A DNA stretch of 64,000 bases, taken from contig JAHCAY010000002.1 of assembly GCA_019634575.1 (NCBI GenBank), positions 124,001 through 188,000 on the forward strand. Direction: 5' to 3'. The notes below the pieces were generated by a model that was given only the letters and a program-made list of their open reading frames with translations, was not told the origin of the DNA and ran no database searches. Every line of letters begins with the position of its first letter. Positions within the stretch are counted from its first letter, which is position 1. The stretch comes from Candidatus Didemnitutus sp. Lineage in GTDB: Bacteria; Verrucomicrobiota; Verrucomicrobiia; Opitutales; Opitutaceae. Positions 17,615-25,122 of this stretch are shown piece by piece. The translations under genes and the position numbers were made by a program.

Positions 17615-19015
17615 TCAGCCGAGCAGTTTCTTCCAACGCGCGACCTGTCGCTTCACCTGCGCGGGCCCGGGCATGCCGGTGCCGGTGCGACGCGCCATCG
17701 CTTTCGCGAGCACGAACGAGTCGGACCAATCCGGGCCAAACTTCGGATGCACGGCGGCGACTTCGTCGTTGGAAAGGCGATCGAGCGGCACGCCTTTCTT
17801 TTCGGCGAGTTTCACGACGGCGCCGACCGCGTGATGCGCCTCGCGGAAAGCGACGCCGGCGCGCACGAGGTAGTCGGCGAGATCGGTGGCGAGCAGCGCG
17901 GGATCGGCGACGGCCGTCGCGCAGCGCTCCTGGTGGAAAGTCAGGCCGGCGAACGTGCCCGCGAGCACGTCGAGGCAGAGCACGGTCTGGTCGTGGCTGT
18001 CGAAGACCGGCGGCTTGTCCTCCTGCAAATCGCGATTGTAGGTGAGCGGCAGGCCCTTCGTCAGCGTGAGCAGCGTGTGGAGATTGCCCTGCAACCGCGC
18101 CGACTTGCCGCGGATGAGTTCCATCGAGTCGGGATTCTTCTTCTGCGGCATCAGGCTCGAACCGGTGCAGAAGGCGTCGGGCAAATCGACGAACTTGAAC
18201 TCCGCGCTCATCCACAGGATCAGGTCCTCGGCCATGCGCGAGAGATGCACGCCGACGAGCGCGCACGCGGAGGCGAACTCGATGTAGAGGTCGCGGTCGC
18301 TGACGGCGTCCATGCTGTTCTGCGTGACGCGCGGGCGGCCGGCGTCGTCGATGAAACCGAGTTGTTTCGCGGCGAACTCGCGGTCGATCGGCAGTGTCGT
18401 GCCGGCGATCGCGCCGGAGCCGAGCGGGCACCAGTTGGCGTGATCCTGCACGACGACGAAGCGCTCGGCGTCGCGCTGCAGCATTTCGAGGTAAGCGAGC
18501 AGATGGTGCGCGACGAACACCGGCTGCGCCCGCTGCAGGTGCGTGTAGCCGGGGATGAGCACGTCGGGATTCGCCTCGGCGACCGCGAGGATGGCGCGCT
18601 GCGCGGCGTCGATGCGCTGGATGACGTCCGTGCACGCGGCCTTGAAGTAGAGGCGCATGTCGGTCGCGACCTGGTCGTTGCGGCTGCGCGCGGTGTGGAG
18701 CTTGGCGGCAGCGGGCTCGCGCTTGGTCAGCGCTTGCTCGATGTTCATGTGCACGTCCTCGAGCTGCGTGCTCCACGTGAACTTGCCGGCGTTGATCTCC
18801 GCGAGGATGGCGTCGAGGCCGGCGTGGATGGCGTCGCGCTCCTTGGCGGTGATAATGCCGACGTGCGCGAGCATGGCGCTGTGGCCCTTGCTGCCTTGGA
18901 TGTCGAACGGCGCGAGGCGCGAGTCGAAGGAGACCGACTCGCTGAACTTGAGCATCAGCTCGGCGGGTCCCGCCGAGAAACGTCCGCCCCAAGTGGCTTG
19001 CGCTTTCTTTGCCAT
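17615..19015 (-). CDS. argH: Argininosuccinate lyase
   Basis: Final enzyme of arginine synthesis, splitting argininosuccinate into arginine and fumarate. The 466-residue protein starts MAKKAQATWGGRFSAGPAELM, the normal N-terminus. It carries HTARSRNDQVATDMRLY (about residues 105-121), TVL-type core helices and the fumarase/aspartase superfamily signature GSSLMPQKKNPDSMELIRGK (about 280-299). I chose the ATG at 19015; the frame extends 23 codons upstream without similarity. mutL follows after 23 bp, suggesting co-transcription, though there is no functional link between the two. Confidence 0.97.
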   Translation of the reverse strand: MAKKAQATWGGRFSAGPAELMLKFSESVSFDSRLAPFDIQGSKGHSAMLAHVGIITAKERDAIHAGLDAILAEINAGKFTWSTQLEDVHMNIEQALTKREPAAAKLHTARSRNDQVATDMRLYFKAACTDVIQRIDAAQRAILAVAEANPDVLIPGYTHLQRAQPVFVAHHLLAYLEMLQRDAERFVVVQDHANWCPLGSGAIAGTTLPIDREFAAKQLGFIDDAGRPRVTQNSMDAVSDRDLYIEFASACALVGVHLSRMAEDLILWMSAEFKFVDLPDAFCTGSSLMPQKKNPDSMELIRGKSARLQGNLHTLLTLTKGLPLTYNRDLQEDKPPVFDSHDQTVLCLDVLAGTFAGLTFHQERCATAVADPALLATDLADYLVRAGVAFREAHHAVGAVVKLAEKKGVPLDRLSNDEVAAVHPKFGPDWSDSFVLAKAMARRTGTGMPGPAQVKRQVARWKKLLG

Positions 19016-19125
19016 AGGAGAGCGAAGCAACGTCCCGCCGCCGGGCGTGGCAACGAGATTTTGGGTCGCGCCGGGCGACGGCACTTGGAGTTTGCGGGAG
19101 CGAGTCGGCGGGGCATCGTGCTGGC

Positions 19126-19560
19126 ATGCGTTTCGCCGCGGTGCTCCTCGCCTGCCTGTTCGCCACGCTCCCCGCGCGCGCGGCGGAGGCGGCTTTCATG
19201 CGGGCGACGGTGCCGGCGATGAAGACGTCGATCTACGTCGGCAGCGTCACGCTCACGACGTGCACGTTCGAGCGCAGCGGCGACCGGTGGAGCACGACTT
19301 ACAACGCAAAGGTTTTTCCGTGGTTTCCGTGGAGCGAGCACGGCGAGATCACGATCACCGTGACGGACGCCGCCCTCGCGCGGCTCGCGAAGGGCGAGAC
19401 CGTGGAATTCACCGGCGACGCGCAGAACCACAAAAAGAAACCCCGCAAAGTCACCGGTCGCGCGCAACCCGCCAACGATCACGCGGGCAAGATCAAGGTC
19501 CGCATCCATGTCGACGACGTGGAGCTGATCTTCAACGGCAGCTACGAACTCTCGCGCTGA
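19126..19560 (+). CDS. Secreted protein of unknown function
   Basis: A 144-residue protein with a clear signal peptide (MRFAAVLLACLFATLPARA, cleavage likely near residue 20). The mature part is rich in alternating beta-strand pattern: STTYNAKVFPWFPWSEHGEITITVTDAALARLAKGETVEFTGDAQN, then basic KKKPRKVTGRAQP and IKVRIHVDDVELIFNGSYEL at the end. I recognise no family. It is divergent from argH and convergent with osmC. It is supported as a real gene by its signal peptide and by codon usage like its neighbours. Confidence 0.6.
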   Translation: MRFAAVLLACLFATLPARAAEAAFMRATVPAMKTSIYVGSVTLTTCTFERSGDRWSTTYNAKVFPWFPWSEHGEITITVTDAALARLAKGETVEFTGDAQNHKKKPRKVTGRAQPANDHAGKIKVRIHVDDVELIFNGSYELSR

Positions 19561-19660
19561 CGCGCGCGAGCTCCGGCCCGTCGGCTGCGTTCACCGCACC
19601 AAGCCGCCCGGAGGCGGGTTCGAAGGTGGGATGAAAAACGCGACGGCAGTGCACCGGCGC

Positions 19661-19683
19661 AATGTAACCTATTAGGTTACATT
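19661..19683. promoter_or_regulatory. Perfect operator-like palindrome
   Basis: AATGTAACCTA, one central T, then TAGGTTACATT: 11-bp arms matching perfectly. The site is strikingly AT-rich for this genome. The form is that of a dimeric HTH-repressor operator (TetR, MarR or HxlR class). It lies between two convergent genes, so no promoter it would control is apparent. Confidence 0.55.
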
Positions 19684-19718
19684 CGGCGGGTGCGCACGGC
19701 GCTATACACCGCACCGGA

Positions 19719-20132
19719 TTATTCCGGCCAATGGAAGACGACCGGCGTGTCGACCTCGGGCGCGAGGCTCTTCTTCACCGGGCAAGCCAGCGCGGCGCGT
19801 TCGAGGAGGCCTTCGGGATCTTTCGTCTTCGCGAACGGCATCCAGACCTGCGTGGCGATGCGCACGATGCGGCGCGGGGCGTCGGCGGACATTTCCTTGG
19901 TGACTTCCCACTTCACGCCGGGGATGTCGATGCCGAGGCGATTCTTCGCGGCGATCGCCATCGTCGTGACCATGCACGAGCCGAGCGAGGCGCAGAACAG
20001 GTCGGTCGGCGAAAACGCGGCGCCGCGGCCGTGATTGTCCTTCGGCGCGTCGGTGTCGATCGTCTGGCCGGACGGGCCGTGCGTGAGCTGGCAATTCAGC
20101 CCGCCGATGTAGGTGCCGGTGCTTTTGACCAT
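19719..20132 (-). CDS. OsmC family peroxiredoxin-like protein
   Basis: A 137-residue OsmC/Ohr-type thiol peroxidase that reduces organic or fatty-acid hydroperoxides. Both redox cysteines are present: SPTDLFCASLGSCMVTTM (about residues 42-59) and ALACPVKKSL near 116-125. The sequence is closer to the general OsmC-like branch (YhfA-like) than to Ohr. I chose ATG at 20132 (MVKSTGTYIGGLNCQLTHGP); the longer frame to 20183 adds a non-conserved leader. It is downstream of, but 160 bp from, the pigL gene, with a family 1 REP in the gap, so co-transcription is uncertain. Confidence 0.88.
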   Translation of the reverse strand: MVKSTGTYIGGLNCQLTHGPSGQTIDTDAPKDNHGRGAAFSPTDLFCASLGSCMVTTMAIAAKNRLGIDIPGVKWEVTKEMSADAPRRIVRIATQVWMPFAKTKDPEGLLERAALACPVKKSLAPEVDTPVVFHWPE

Positions 20133-20202
20133 GGCGGGAGTTGGCCACAAAGAGGCGCCAGAAGACACAAAAAAGTCCGTCACCGCAAACCTGGGGAGAT
20201 TT

Positions 20203-20256
20203 GGTAGCCCGACTGCTCCGCGGGCGGGATTACCCGAGCCCGGAGCGCGGGCTACC
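20203..20256. repeat. GTAG-type REP pair (family 1)
   Basis: GGTAGCCC at the left and GGGCTACC at the right frame a 54-bp inverted pair with GGGCGGG and GAGCCCGGAGCGCGGG inside. It lies between osmC and pigL and is followed by a partial GTGGCC/GGCCAT-like palindrome up to about 20280. Confidence 0.7.
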
Positions 20257-20292
20257 CACGGTGGCCATAGACCGCCGCTACAAGGAAGAGCA

Positions 20293-21141
20293 TCACGCGA
20301 ACTTCTTCAGGCGCGCGGCGACATCGGCGCGCAGGCGGTCAATGTAGCCGAGCGTGAAGGATTCCACGTCGAGCGACGGATCGCGCACGAGTGGCGCGAG
20401 GTCCATCGCCCACGTGAGGGCGTTGGCTTTGTCCGTCACGTGCGACGTGAAGAAGGTCGCGTTGGCGAGGCGGCGTCCGGCGATGGCGAGGTCGTAGCGT
20501 TTGCCGCCGGCGATTTGGGACTCGAACGCGCCGATGAGCTGCGCGGCGACGTCGGGCAACGCGGAGTCGTCGAGGACGGTCTTGTCGGTGTCGAGGAGCC
20601 AGTCGAGATTGCGCCACACTTCGCAGCCGAGGACCTGCGACGGACGCTTCTCCGGCGGCAGCGCGCGCAGCGCGGCGAGGCAGCGGAGAAAAACGGCGAT
20701 GTGGGTGTCGTGTTTGTCCGCCGGATTGTGCAGATAGACGACGCGCGGCGACATGGTCGCGAGGAGCGCCGCGATGTCTTCCACGACAACCGAAGTGCGC
20801 GCGTCCTTCACGACGCTGCTGGGATGCGCGAGCTGGATTTGCGCGGCGTAGCGGCCGAGATCGGCGGCGCGGCGCTGTTCGTCGCGACGGACGAGCTTCA
20901 TCTCGTCGTCGGTCATCGTCGCGAAGCGACCCGCGCGCGGGCTGCCGCCGCCGTCGGTGACGACCACGCCGGTGAAGCCGGCATCGGCGCGGCCGTAGCA
21001 GGCGGCGATGGCGCTGTGGGCCATGATTTCAATGTCGTCCTGGTGGGCGGCGATGCACAGGTGCGTCGTGCGGGCGAGCGCGGCGGCGATGGGTGCTCCA
21101 TCGGGGATGTGGATGTCCGCGGCGGGTTGGTGGAACTTCAT
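20293..21141 (-). CDS. PIG-L/LmbE family deacetylase
   Basis: A 282-residue PIG-L-type zinc hydrolase; relatives deacetylate N-acetylglucosamine-containing compounds such as GlcNAc-PI or bacillithiol and mycothiol precursors. The metal motif is AAHQDDIEIMAHSAI (about residues 31-45), a known AHxDD variant with Gln in place of Pro. GVVVTDGGGSPRAGRF and VVYLHNPADKHDTHIAVF follow, the latter carrying the His ligand region. The substrate cannot be told. The ATG at 21141 overlaps the ymdB stop by 4 bp (ATGA), so it is coupled to the metallophosphoesterase in a tolB-ymdB-pigL operon. Confidence 0.85.
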   Translation of the reverse strand: MKFHQPAADIHIPDGAPIAAALARTTHLCIAAHQDDIEIMAHSAIAACYGRADAGFTGVVVTDGGGSPRAGRFATMTDDEMKLVRRDEQRRAADLGRYAAQIQLAHPSSVVKDARTSVVVEDIAALLATMSPRVVYLHNPADKHDTHIAVFLRCLAALRALPPEKRPSQVLGCEVWRNLDWLLDTDKTVLDDSALPDVAAQLIGAFESQIAGGKRYDLAIAGRRLANATFFTSHVTDKANALTWAMDLAPLVRDPSLDVESFTLGYIDRLRADVAARLKKFA

Positions 21142-21914
21142 GCGGAAAGCGTGAGCCATTCGATCTTCTCGGCGCGGCCGGCGGCGTTGAACTCGACGAT
21201 CGTGCCTGACAGGCGGACATCGCCGCTCGCCACTTCAAAGCGCCGCGGCATGCCGTCGCGGAAGCGCGCGATGACGGCGCTCGTGTCGCGGCCGAGCACG
21301 GAGTCGTGCGGGCCGGTCATGCCGACGTCGCACTGGAACGCGGTTTGCTTCGTCAACAGCGAGCAATCCGAGGTCGCGACGTGCGTGTGCGTGCCGAGCA
21401 CGGCGGTCGCGCGGCCGTCGAGGAACCAGCCCATCGCCTGCTTCTCGGAAGTGGCTTCGGCGTGGATTTCCACGAGCGCACCGTCGAATCGGCCGGCGTT
21501 GGCAGCGAGGATTTTCTCCGCAGTGTCGAAAGGGCAATCGACCTTCGGGCCCATGAAATTCCGTCCGAGCACGGTGAAGACGAGGAGGCGAAAGCCGTTT
21601 TTCTCGAGGATGAGATGAGTGCGACCGGGGCACGCGACGGGGAGGTTCGCGGGTCGGCAGACGCGCTCGAAGCTGGCGATCTCGTTCTCCCACCCTTTCT
21701 GGTCCCAGACGTGATCGCCGAGCGTGAGCGCGTCGCAACCGGCTTCGAGGAGGCTTTTCGCGAGCGGGCCGTTGATGCCGGCGCCGGCGGCGCAGTTCTC
21801 GGCGTTGGCGATGACGAAATCCAGTCCCCGCTCGGCGCGCAATTTCGGCACGAGCGCGGCGACGGCATCGCGGCCGGGGCGGCCGACGATGTCACCGATG
21901 AAGAGAAGTTTCAT
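21138..21914 (-). CDS. ymdB: YmdB-type metallophosphoesterase (TIGR00282 family)
   Basis: A 258-residue calcineurin-like phosphoesterase of the YmdB/DR1281 family. In Bacillus YmdB hydrolyses 2',3'-cyclic nucleotides and affects biofilm and motility choice. Metal-binding motifs are complete: FIGDIVGRPGR (residues 5-15), NAENCAAGAGI, GDHVWDQK (near 67-74), HAEATSEK and GTHTHVATSD. It lies 21 bp after tolB and overlaps pigL by 4 bp. The cyclic-nucleotide role in this organism is inference from the family. Confidence 0.92.
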   Translation of the reverse strand: MKLLFIGDIVGRPGRDAVAALVPKLRAERGLDFVIANAENCAAGAGINGPLAKSLLEAGCDALTLGDHVWDQKGWENEIASFERVCRPANLPVACPGRTHLILEKNGFRLLVFTVLGRNFMGPKVDCPFDTAEKILAANAGRFDGALVEIHAEATSEKQAMGWFLDGRATAVLGTHTHVATSDCSLLTKQTAFQCDVGMTGPHDSVLGRDTSAVIARFRDGMPRRFEVASGDVRLSGTIVEFNAAGRAEKIEWLTLSA

Positions 21915-21935
21915 GCGCGCGCCGTGCAGCGAAGG

Positions 21936-23114
21936 TTACGGCGCGAGGTAGGCGGCGTTCCAGGCGTTGCCGGCGGCGCTCGGGCTGAGGCGCGTGGCTT
22001 TGCCGGTCTCGGTGTCGAGGAGGAAAAGCGCGCGATTGGTCGCGGTGCGGAAGGTGCACACGACGTGGCGGCCGTCGGCGCACCAGACGGGCTCGACGGC
22101 GTCGTAGGGCGCTTTCGAGACCTGCTTCGCGGTGCGCGCGGCGAAGTCGAACACCGCGATCTGGTAACCGCGGCCGATGCCGGTGGTGAAGACGATCTTA
22201 TTCGGATCGGCGCGGCTCCAATCGGGCTCGGCGCAGTATTTCGAGATGTTGGTGGAGAGGCGCGTCATCTGGCCGCCAGCGGCGGGCATGACGAAAAGTT
22301 GCGGACCGCCCGCCGCGTCGGAGGTGAAGACGAGGCGCGCGCCGTCAGGCGACCACGCGGGCGAGGCTTCGACGGATTGGTTGTTGGTCAGGCGCTTGAT
22401 TTGGCGGCCTTGCGCATTGCCGACGTAGATCTCGGGATTGCCTTCGCCGGAGAGCACCATCGCGAGGCGATCACCGTTGGGCGAGAAGCGGCCGCCGCTG
22501 TTCGTGCCCTTGAAGCTGACGAGCGTGTCGAGCGAGCGCGTGCGGAGATTCAGCAGGTAGATATCGGGGAAACCGGTGCGATAGCTCGTGAAGATGATGC
22601 GGCTGCCGTCGGGCGACCAGCGCGGCCCGATGATGTTCTTGCCCTGCACGGGATGGCTGAAGAGGTCGCCGAAGAAGAGGTCACCGGTCATGATCGTCTG
22701 CTGGCCGCCGCGGTCGGTGACGAACGCGAGCTTGCCGGCGAAGATGCCGGGCAGGCCAGTGGTCTTGGTGACGGCGGCGTCAGCCGCTTTGAGAAGGGCG
22801 TTGCGCGTGCTGGTGCCGGAGACGGTCTGCGTGAAGATCGCGCTGCCGCGCTGCGAGACGGTGACGGTGACTTGGTTCGCGCCGGCGCTGTCGAAGCGGA
22901 TCGCGAATGCGCCGCCGCTCTGCACGAGGCGGAATTTGCCGTGGGAATTGAAGGCCTGCAGCGCGAGGTTTTGCAGCTCGGCGGTGTTGGAGCTGATCGA
23001 GACGGCGAAGGCGGAAGTGTCGGCGGCGACGTCGATCGAGCCGATGTTGATCGGCTGCGCGAGAACGGGGGCGGCGAGCGCGAGGCCGAGGAGGAGTGCG
23101 AAAGTTTTCTGCAT
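21936..23114 (-). CDS. tolB: TolB-like periplasmic beta-propeller protein
   Basis: A 392-residue exported protein (signal peptide MQKTFALLLGLALAAPVLA). The N-terminal TolB domain starts QPINIGSIDVAADTSAFAVSISS; a C-terminal propeller has PD40/WD40-like blades at GPRWSPDGSRIIFTSYRT, GGRFSPNGDRLAMVLSG and SPAWSPDGARLVFTSDA. In Proteobacteria TolB bridges Pal and the TolQRA complex during outer-membrane constriction. No tolQRA or pal is adjacent here. I chose ATG at 23114 for the signal peptide; the reported frame extends much further upstream and overlaps the divergent apbC gene. Confidence 0.9.
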   Translation of the reverse strand: MQKTFALLLGLALAAPVLAQPINIGSIDVAADTSAFAVSISSNTAELQNLALQAFNSHGKFRLVQSGGAFAIRFDSAGANQVTVTVSQRGSAIFTQTVSGTSTRNALLKAADAAVTKTTGLPGIFAGKLAFVTDRGGQQTIMTGDLFFGDLFSHPVQGKNIIGPRWSPDGSRIIFTSYRTGFPDIYLLNLRTRSLDTLVSFKGTNSGGRFSPNGDRLAMVLSGEGNPEIYVGNAQGRQIKRLTNNQSVEASPAWSPDGARLVFTSDAAGGPQLFVMPAAGGQMTRLSTNISKYCAEPDWSRADPNKIVFTTGIGRGYQIAVFDFAARTAKQVSKAPYDAVEPVWCADGRHVVCTFRTATNRALFLLDTETGKATRLSPSAAGNAWNAAYLAP

Positions 23115-23232
23115 GAGAATGGGACGGGCTTTAATGGTGAGCGAGCGGGCGGGTTTTGATTTTACTCCCGACCCTTTAGGAACAACTTCAACTCCCTCTG
23201 TTTTCCAAGCCATTTCATCGTCACCTTTTCCC

Positions 23233-24294
23233 GTGAACTCCGACTCGATCAAGGAAGCGCTCAAGCAAGTGAAATATCCCGGCTTCAGCCGCGACATCGT
23301 GTCGTTCGGACTGGTGCGCGGCGCGGCGTTCGACGGCGGCACGGCGAAGGTGTCGGTCGCGATCACTACTTCGGACCCGAAGGTCCCGACGATGCTGAAG
23401 CAGGAGATCGAAAAATGCCTCAAGGCGCAGCCGGGCGTCACGGACGTGATCGTCGAGCTCGCGGTCTCGGCGGCGAAGGCGCCGCCAAAGCCCGGCCAGG
23501 CCAACCTCGGCGGCGGCACGGCGCCGACGGGCATCAAGCGCTCCGTCGCGATCGCCTCGGGCAAGGGCGGCGTGGGCAAATCGACGTTCGCGGTGAACCT
23601 CGCGTGCGCGCTGGCACAGGTGCTCGAAGAGCGCGGCCAGGGTGGCCGCGTGGGCTTGATGGATTGCGACATCTACGGCCCAAGCGTGCCGCTGATGATG
23701 GGCATCGAGGGCCGGCCGGAGATCGACGGCGAGTCGCTCGTCCCGCTGGAGCGTCATGGCGTGAAGGTGATGTCGATGGGTTTCCTCGTGGACGACAACA
23801 CGCCGGTCGTCTGGCGCGGACCGATGGTGATGAAGACCATCCAGCAGTTCGTGCAGAACGTGAAGTGGGGCGAGCTGGACGTGTTGCTCGTCGATTTGCC
23901 GCCGGGCACGGGCGACGCGCAACTGTCGCTGGTGCAGACGCTGCCGCTGGACGGCGCGGTGCTCGTCACCACGCCGCAGACGGCGGCCACGAACGTGGCG
24001 CGCAAGGGCGGTCTGATGTTCCAGAAGGTGAACGTCCCGCTGCTCGGTGTGGCGGAAAACATGAGCTGGTTCGAGGATGCGACCGGCCAGCGCCAGGCGC
24101 TGTTCGGCGAAGGTGGCGGTGCCGAGACGGCGGAGTCGCTCGGCACGGCTCTCCTGGGACAAGTTCCCCTCTTCCCCGAGATTCGCGCCGGCGGCGACTG
24201 CGGCCTACCGGTGGTGGTCAATCAACCGGACAGTAAACCGGCCCGCGTCTTCCGCTCGATCGCGGAAACGATGCTCACGAAATTGAAGGTCTAG
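23233..24294 (+). CDS. apbC: Mrp/ApbC-type P-loop ATPase (iron-sulfur carrier family), CxxC absent
   Basis: A 353-residue Mrp/NBP35 ATPase; family members carry and deliver Fe-S clusters. The N-terminal MIP18/DUF59-like domain (about residues 1-85) contains YPGFSRDIVSFGLVRG. The deviant Walker A is GKGGVGKS at 110-117, followed by MDCDIYGPSVPLMMG and VDLPPGTGDAQLSLVQ. At ENMSWFEDATGQ (277 onward) the CxxC that holds the bridging cluster in Salmonella ApbC is missing, as in some other bacterial homologues, so Fe-S transfer is not certain. The start is GTG at 23233 (MNSDSIKEALKQVKYPGF). It is divergent from tolB. Confidence 0.92.
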   Translation: MNSDSIKEALKQVKYPGFSRDIVSFGLVRGAAFDGGTAKVSVAITTSDPKVPTMLKQEIEKCLKAQPGVTDVIVELAVSAAKAPPKPGQANLGGGTAPTGIKRSVAIASGKGGVGKSTFAVNLACALAQVLEERGQGGRVGLMDCDIYGPSVPLMMGIEGRPEIDGESLVPLERHGVKVMSMGFLVDDNTPVVWRGPMVMKTIQQFVQNVKWGELDVLLVDLPPGTGDAQLSLVQTLPLDGAVLVTTPQTAATNVARKGGLMFQKVNVPLLGVAENMSWFEDATGQRQALFGEGGGAETAESLGTALLGQVPLFPEIRAGGDCGLPVVVNQPDSKPARVFRSIAETMLTKLKV

Positions 24295-24298
24295 CCGG

Positions 24299-24328
24299 TT
24301 GACACGCGCCGACGGCAAATCCTACGTT
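24299..24328 (+). promoter_or_regulatory. Possible sigma-70 promoter for the 89-residue protein gene
   Basis: A perfect TTGACA (24299-24304) is followed after 18 bp by TACGTT. It lies about 80 bp before the small ORF and begins directly at the apbC stop. The -10 match is weak. Confidence 0.35.
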
Positions 24329-24409
24329 ACCGGCAATGAAGGGCCCCTCGCATCCAATCGCTCGCTGCGCCATGCAGCCGATTTGTCGCCTGTGATCACG
24401 TCGACTGTC

Positions 24410-24679
24410 ATGACGCCCACCCCGGTCATCGCCAACAAAGGCAGCAAGGAGTTCGTCAAGCAGTCGAGCCTCTACCAGGAGTTTCTGGCCGAGCGGGAGG
24501 AGATTTTGAAACACAAGTGGCTCGAGTCCGAGCGGCTCGGCTACGACATCGGTTTCGAGCGCGCGCTGCTGGATTGGATCCGCAAGCATCGCGATGCCTG
24601 GCGGGCGAATCGCCGCGCCCAGCTCGCTGCGCAGGGCGCGAGCAGCGCCGTGCCCGCTCCGGCGGCGGCGAAGAAGTAA
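24410..24679 (+). CDS. Small conserved-looking protein of unknown function
   Basis: An 89-residue soluble protein. After a short leader it holds a helical core, QSSLYQEFLAEREEILKHK then WLESERLGYDIGFERALLDW and IRKHRDAWRANRR, and ends in an Ala-rich KK tail. The pattern SExxGYDIGFExALxDW-xxxHRxxW looks like a conserved small domain that I recall seeing in other bacteria without assigned function; I cannot name it. I chose ATG at 24410 (MTPTPVIANKG). It is followed by a strong terminator. Confidence 0.7.
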   Translation: MTPTPVIANKGSKEFVKQSSLYQEFLAEREEILKHKWLESERLGYDIGFERALLDWIRKHRDAWRANRRAQLAAQGASSAVPAPAAAKK

Positions 24680-24690
24680 GCAGGCAAAGC

Positions 24691-24718
24691 AAAAGGCCGG
24701 TCGCGAGACCGGCCTTTG
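24691..24718. terminator. Strong bidirectional rho-independent terminator
   Basis: AAAGGCCGGTC, loop GCGA, GACCGGCCTTT: an 11-bp perfect stem (24692-24717). It is positioned between the plus-strand small ORF and the convergent rpmG and has A/T tails on both sides. Confidence 0.85.
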
Positions 24719-24759
24719 AAATTTGCGACGCCTCGAAATGCGGGCGCCGGGCGGAAGAC

Positions 24760-24924
24760 TTACTTGATCTCCTTGTGGAGCGTGTGGCGCTTGAGGTGCG
24801 GGTTATACTTCTTCTTCTCGATGCGCTCGGTCACGGTCTTCTTGTTGCGCTTGGTGAGGTAGCGCGAGACGGGTTTGCCCTCTTTGCGGGCCTCAGTGCA
24901 CTCCAGGATGACGGTTTCTTGCAT
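24760..24924 (-). CDS. rpmG: 50S ribosomal protein L33
   Basis: A 54-residue ribosomal large-subunit protein. The translation begins MQETVILECTEARKEG, continues with RYLTKRNKKTVTERIEKKKYNP and ends HLKRHTLHKEIK, an unmistakable L33. Only one cysteine remains of the CxxC pairs found in zinc-binding L33, so this is the zinc-free (C-minus) type. It stands alone, not next to rpmB or other ribosomal genes. Start ATG at 24924 and stop TAA at 24760-24762 are certain. Confidence 0.95.
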   Translation of the reverse strand: MQETVILECTEARKEGKPVSRYLTKRNKKTVTERIEKKKYNPHLKRHTLHKEIK

Positions 24925-25012
24925 GACTTAAATGGGTTGGAAGGGACGAGAGCAAAGCCCCGGCTCGTCGGTGCGCAACAGAAAACTTTTTCGGAAAACC
25001 CGGGAATACTAG

Positions 25013-25088
25013 AGGGCGCGGCTACTGCCGCGTCGCGAATCCTCCATCAGGCCTCCGCAGCACGGCGCGGCGGTAGCCGCGCCCTCCA
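25013..25088. repeat. GAGGGCGCGGCTAC palindromic element (family 3)
   Basis: Inverted ends GAGGGCGCGGCTACTGCCGCG and CGGCGGTAGCCGCGCCCTC frame a 76-bp unit between the EIIA-DAC gene and rpmG. A second copy with near-identical ends lies at 45939-46017. Confidence 0.7.
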
Positions 25089-25122
25089 CGCTCATTGACG
25101 AAACCGGCCTACCCTCACCCGC

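Noticed and set aside
17592..19199. Upstream extension of the mutL frame to 19199
   Set aside because: The extra 536 codons are an out-of-frame reading of argH, Arg/Ala-rich and without similarity. MutL starts at 17591.
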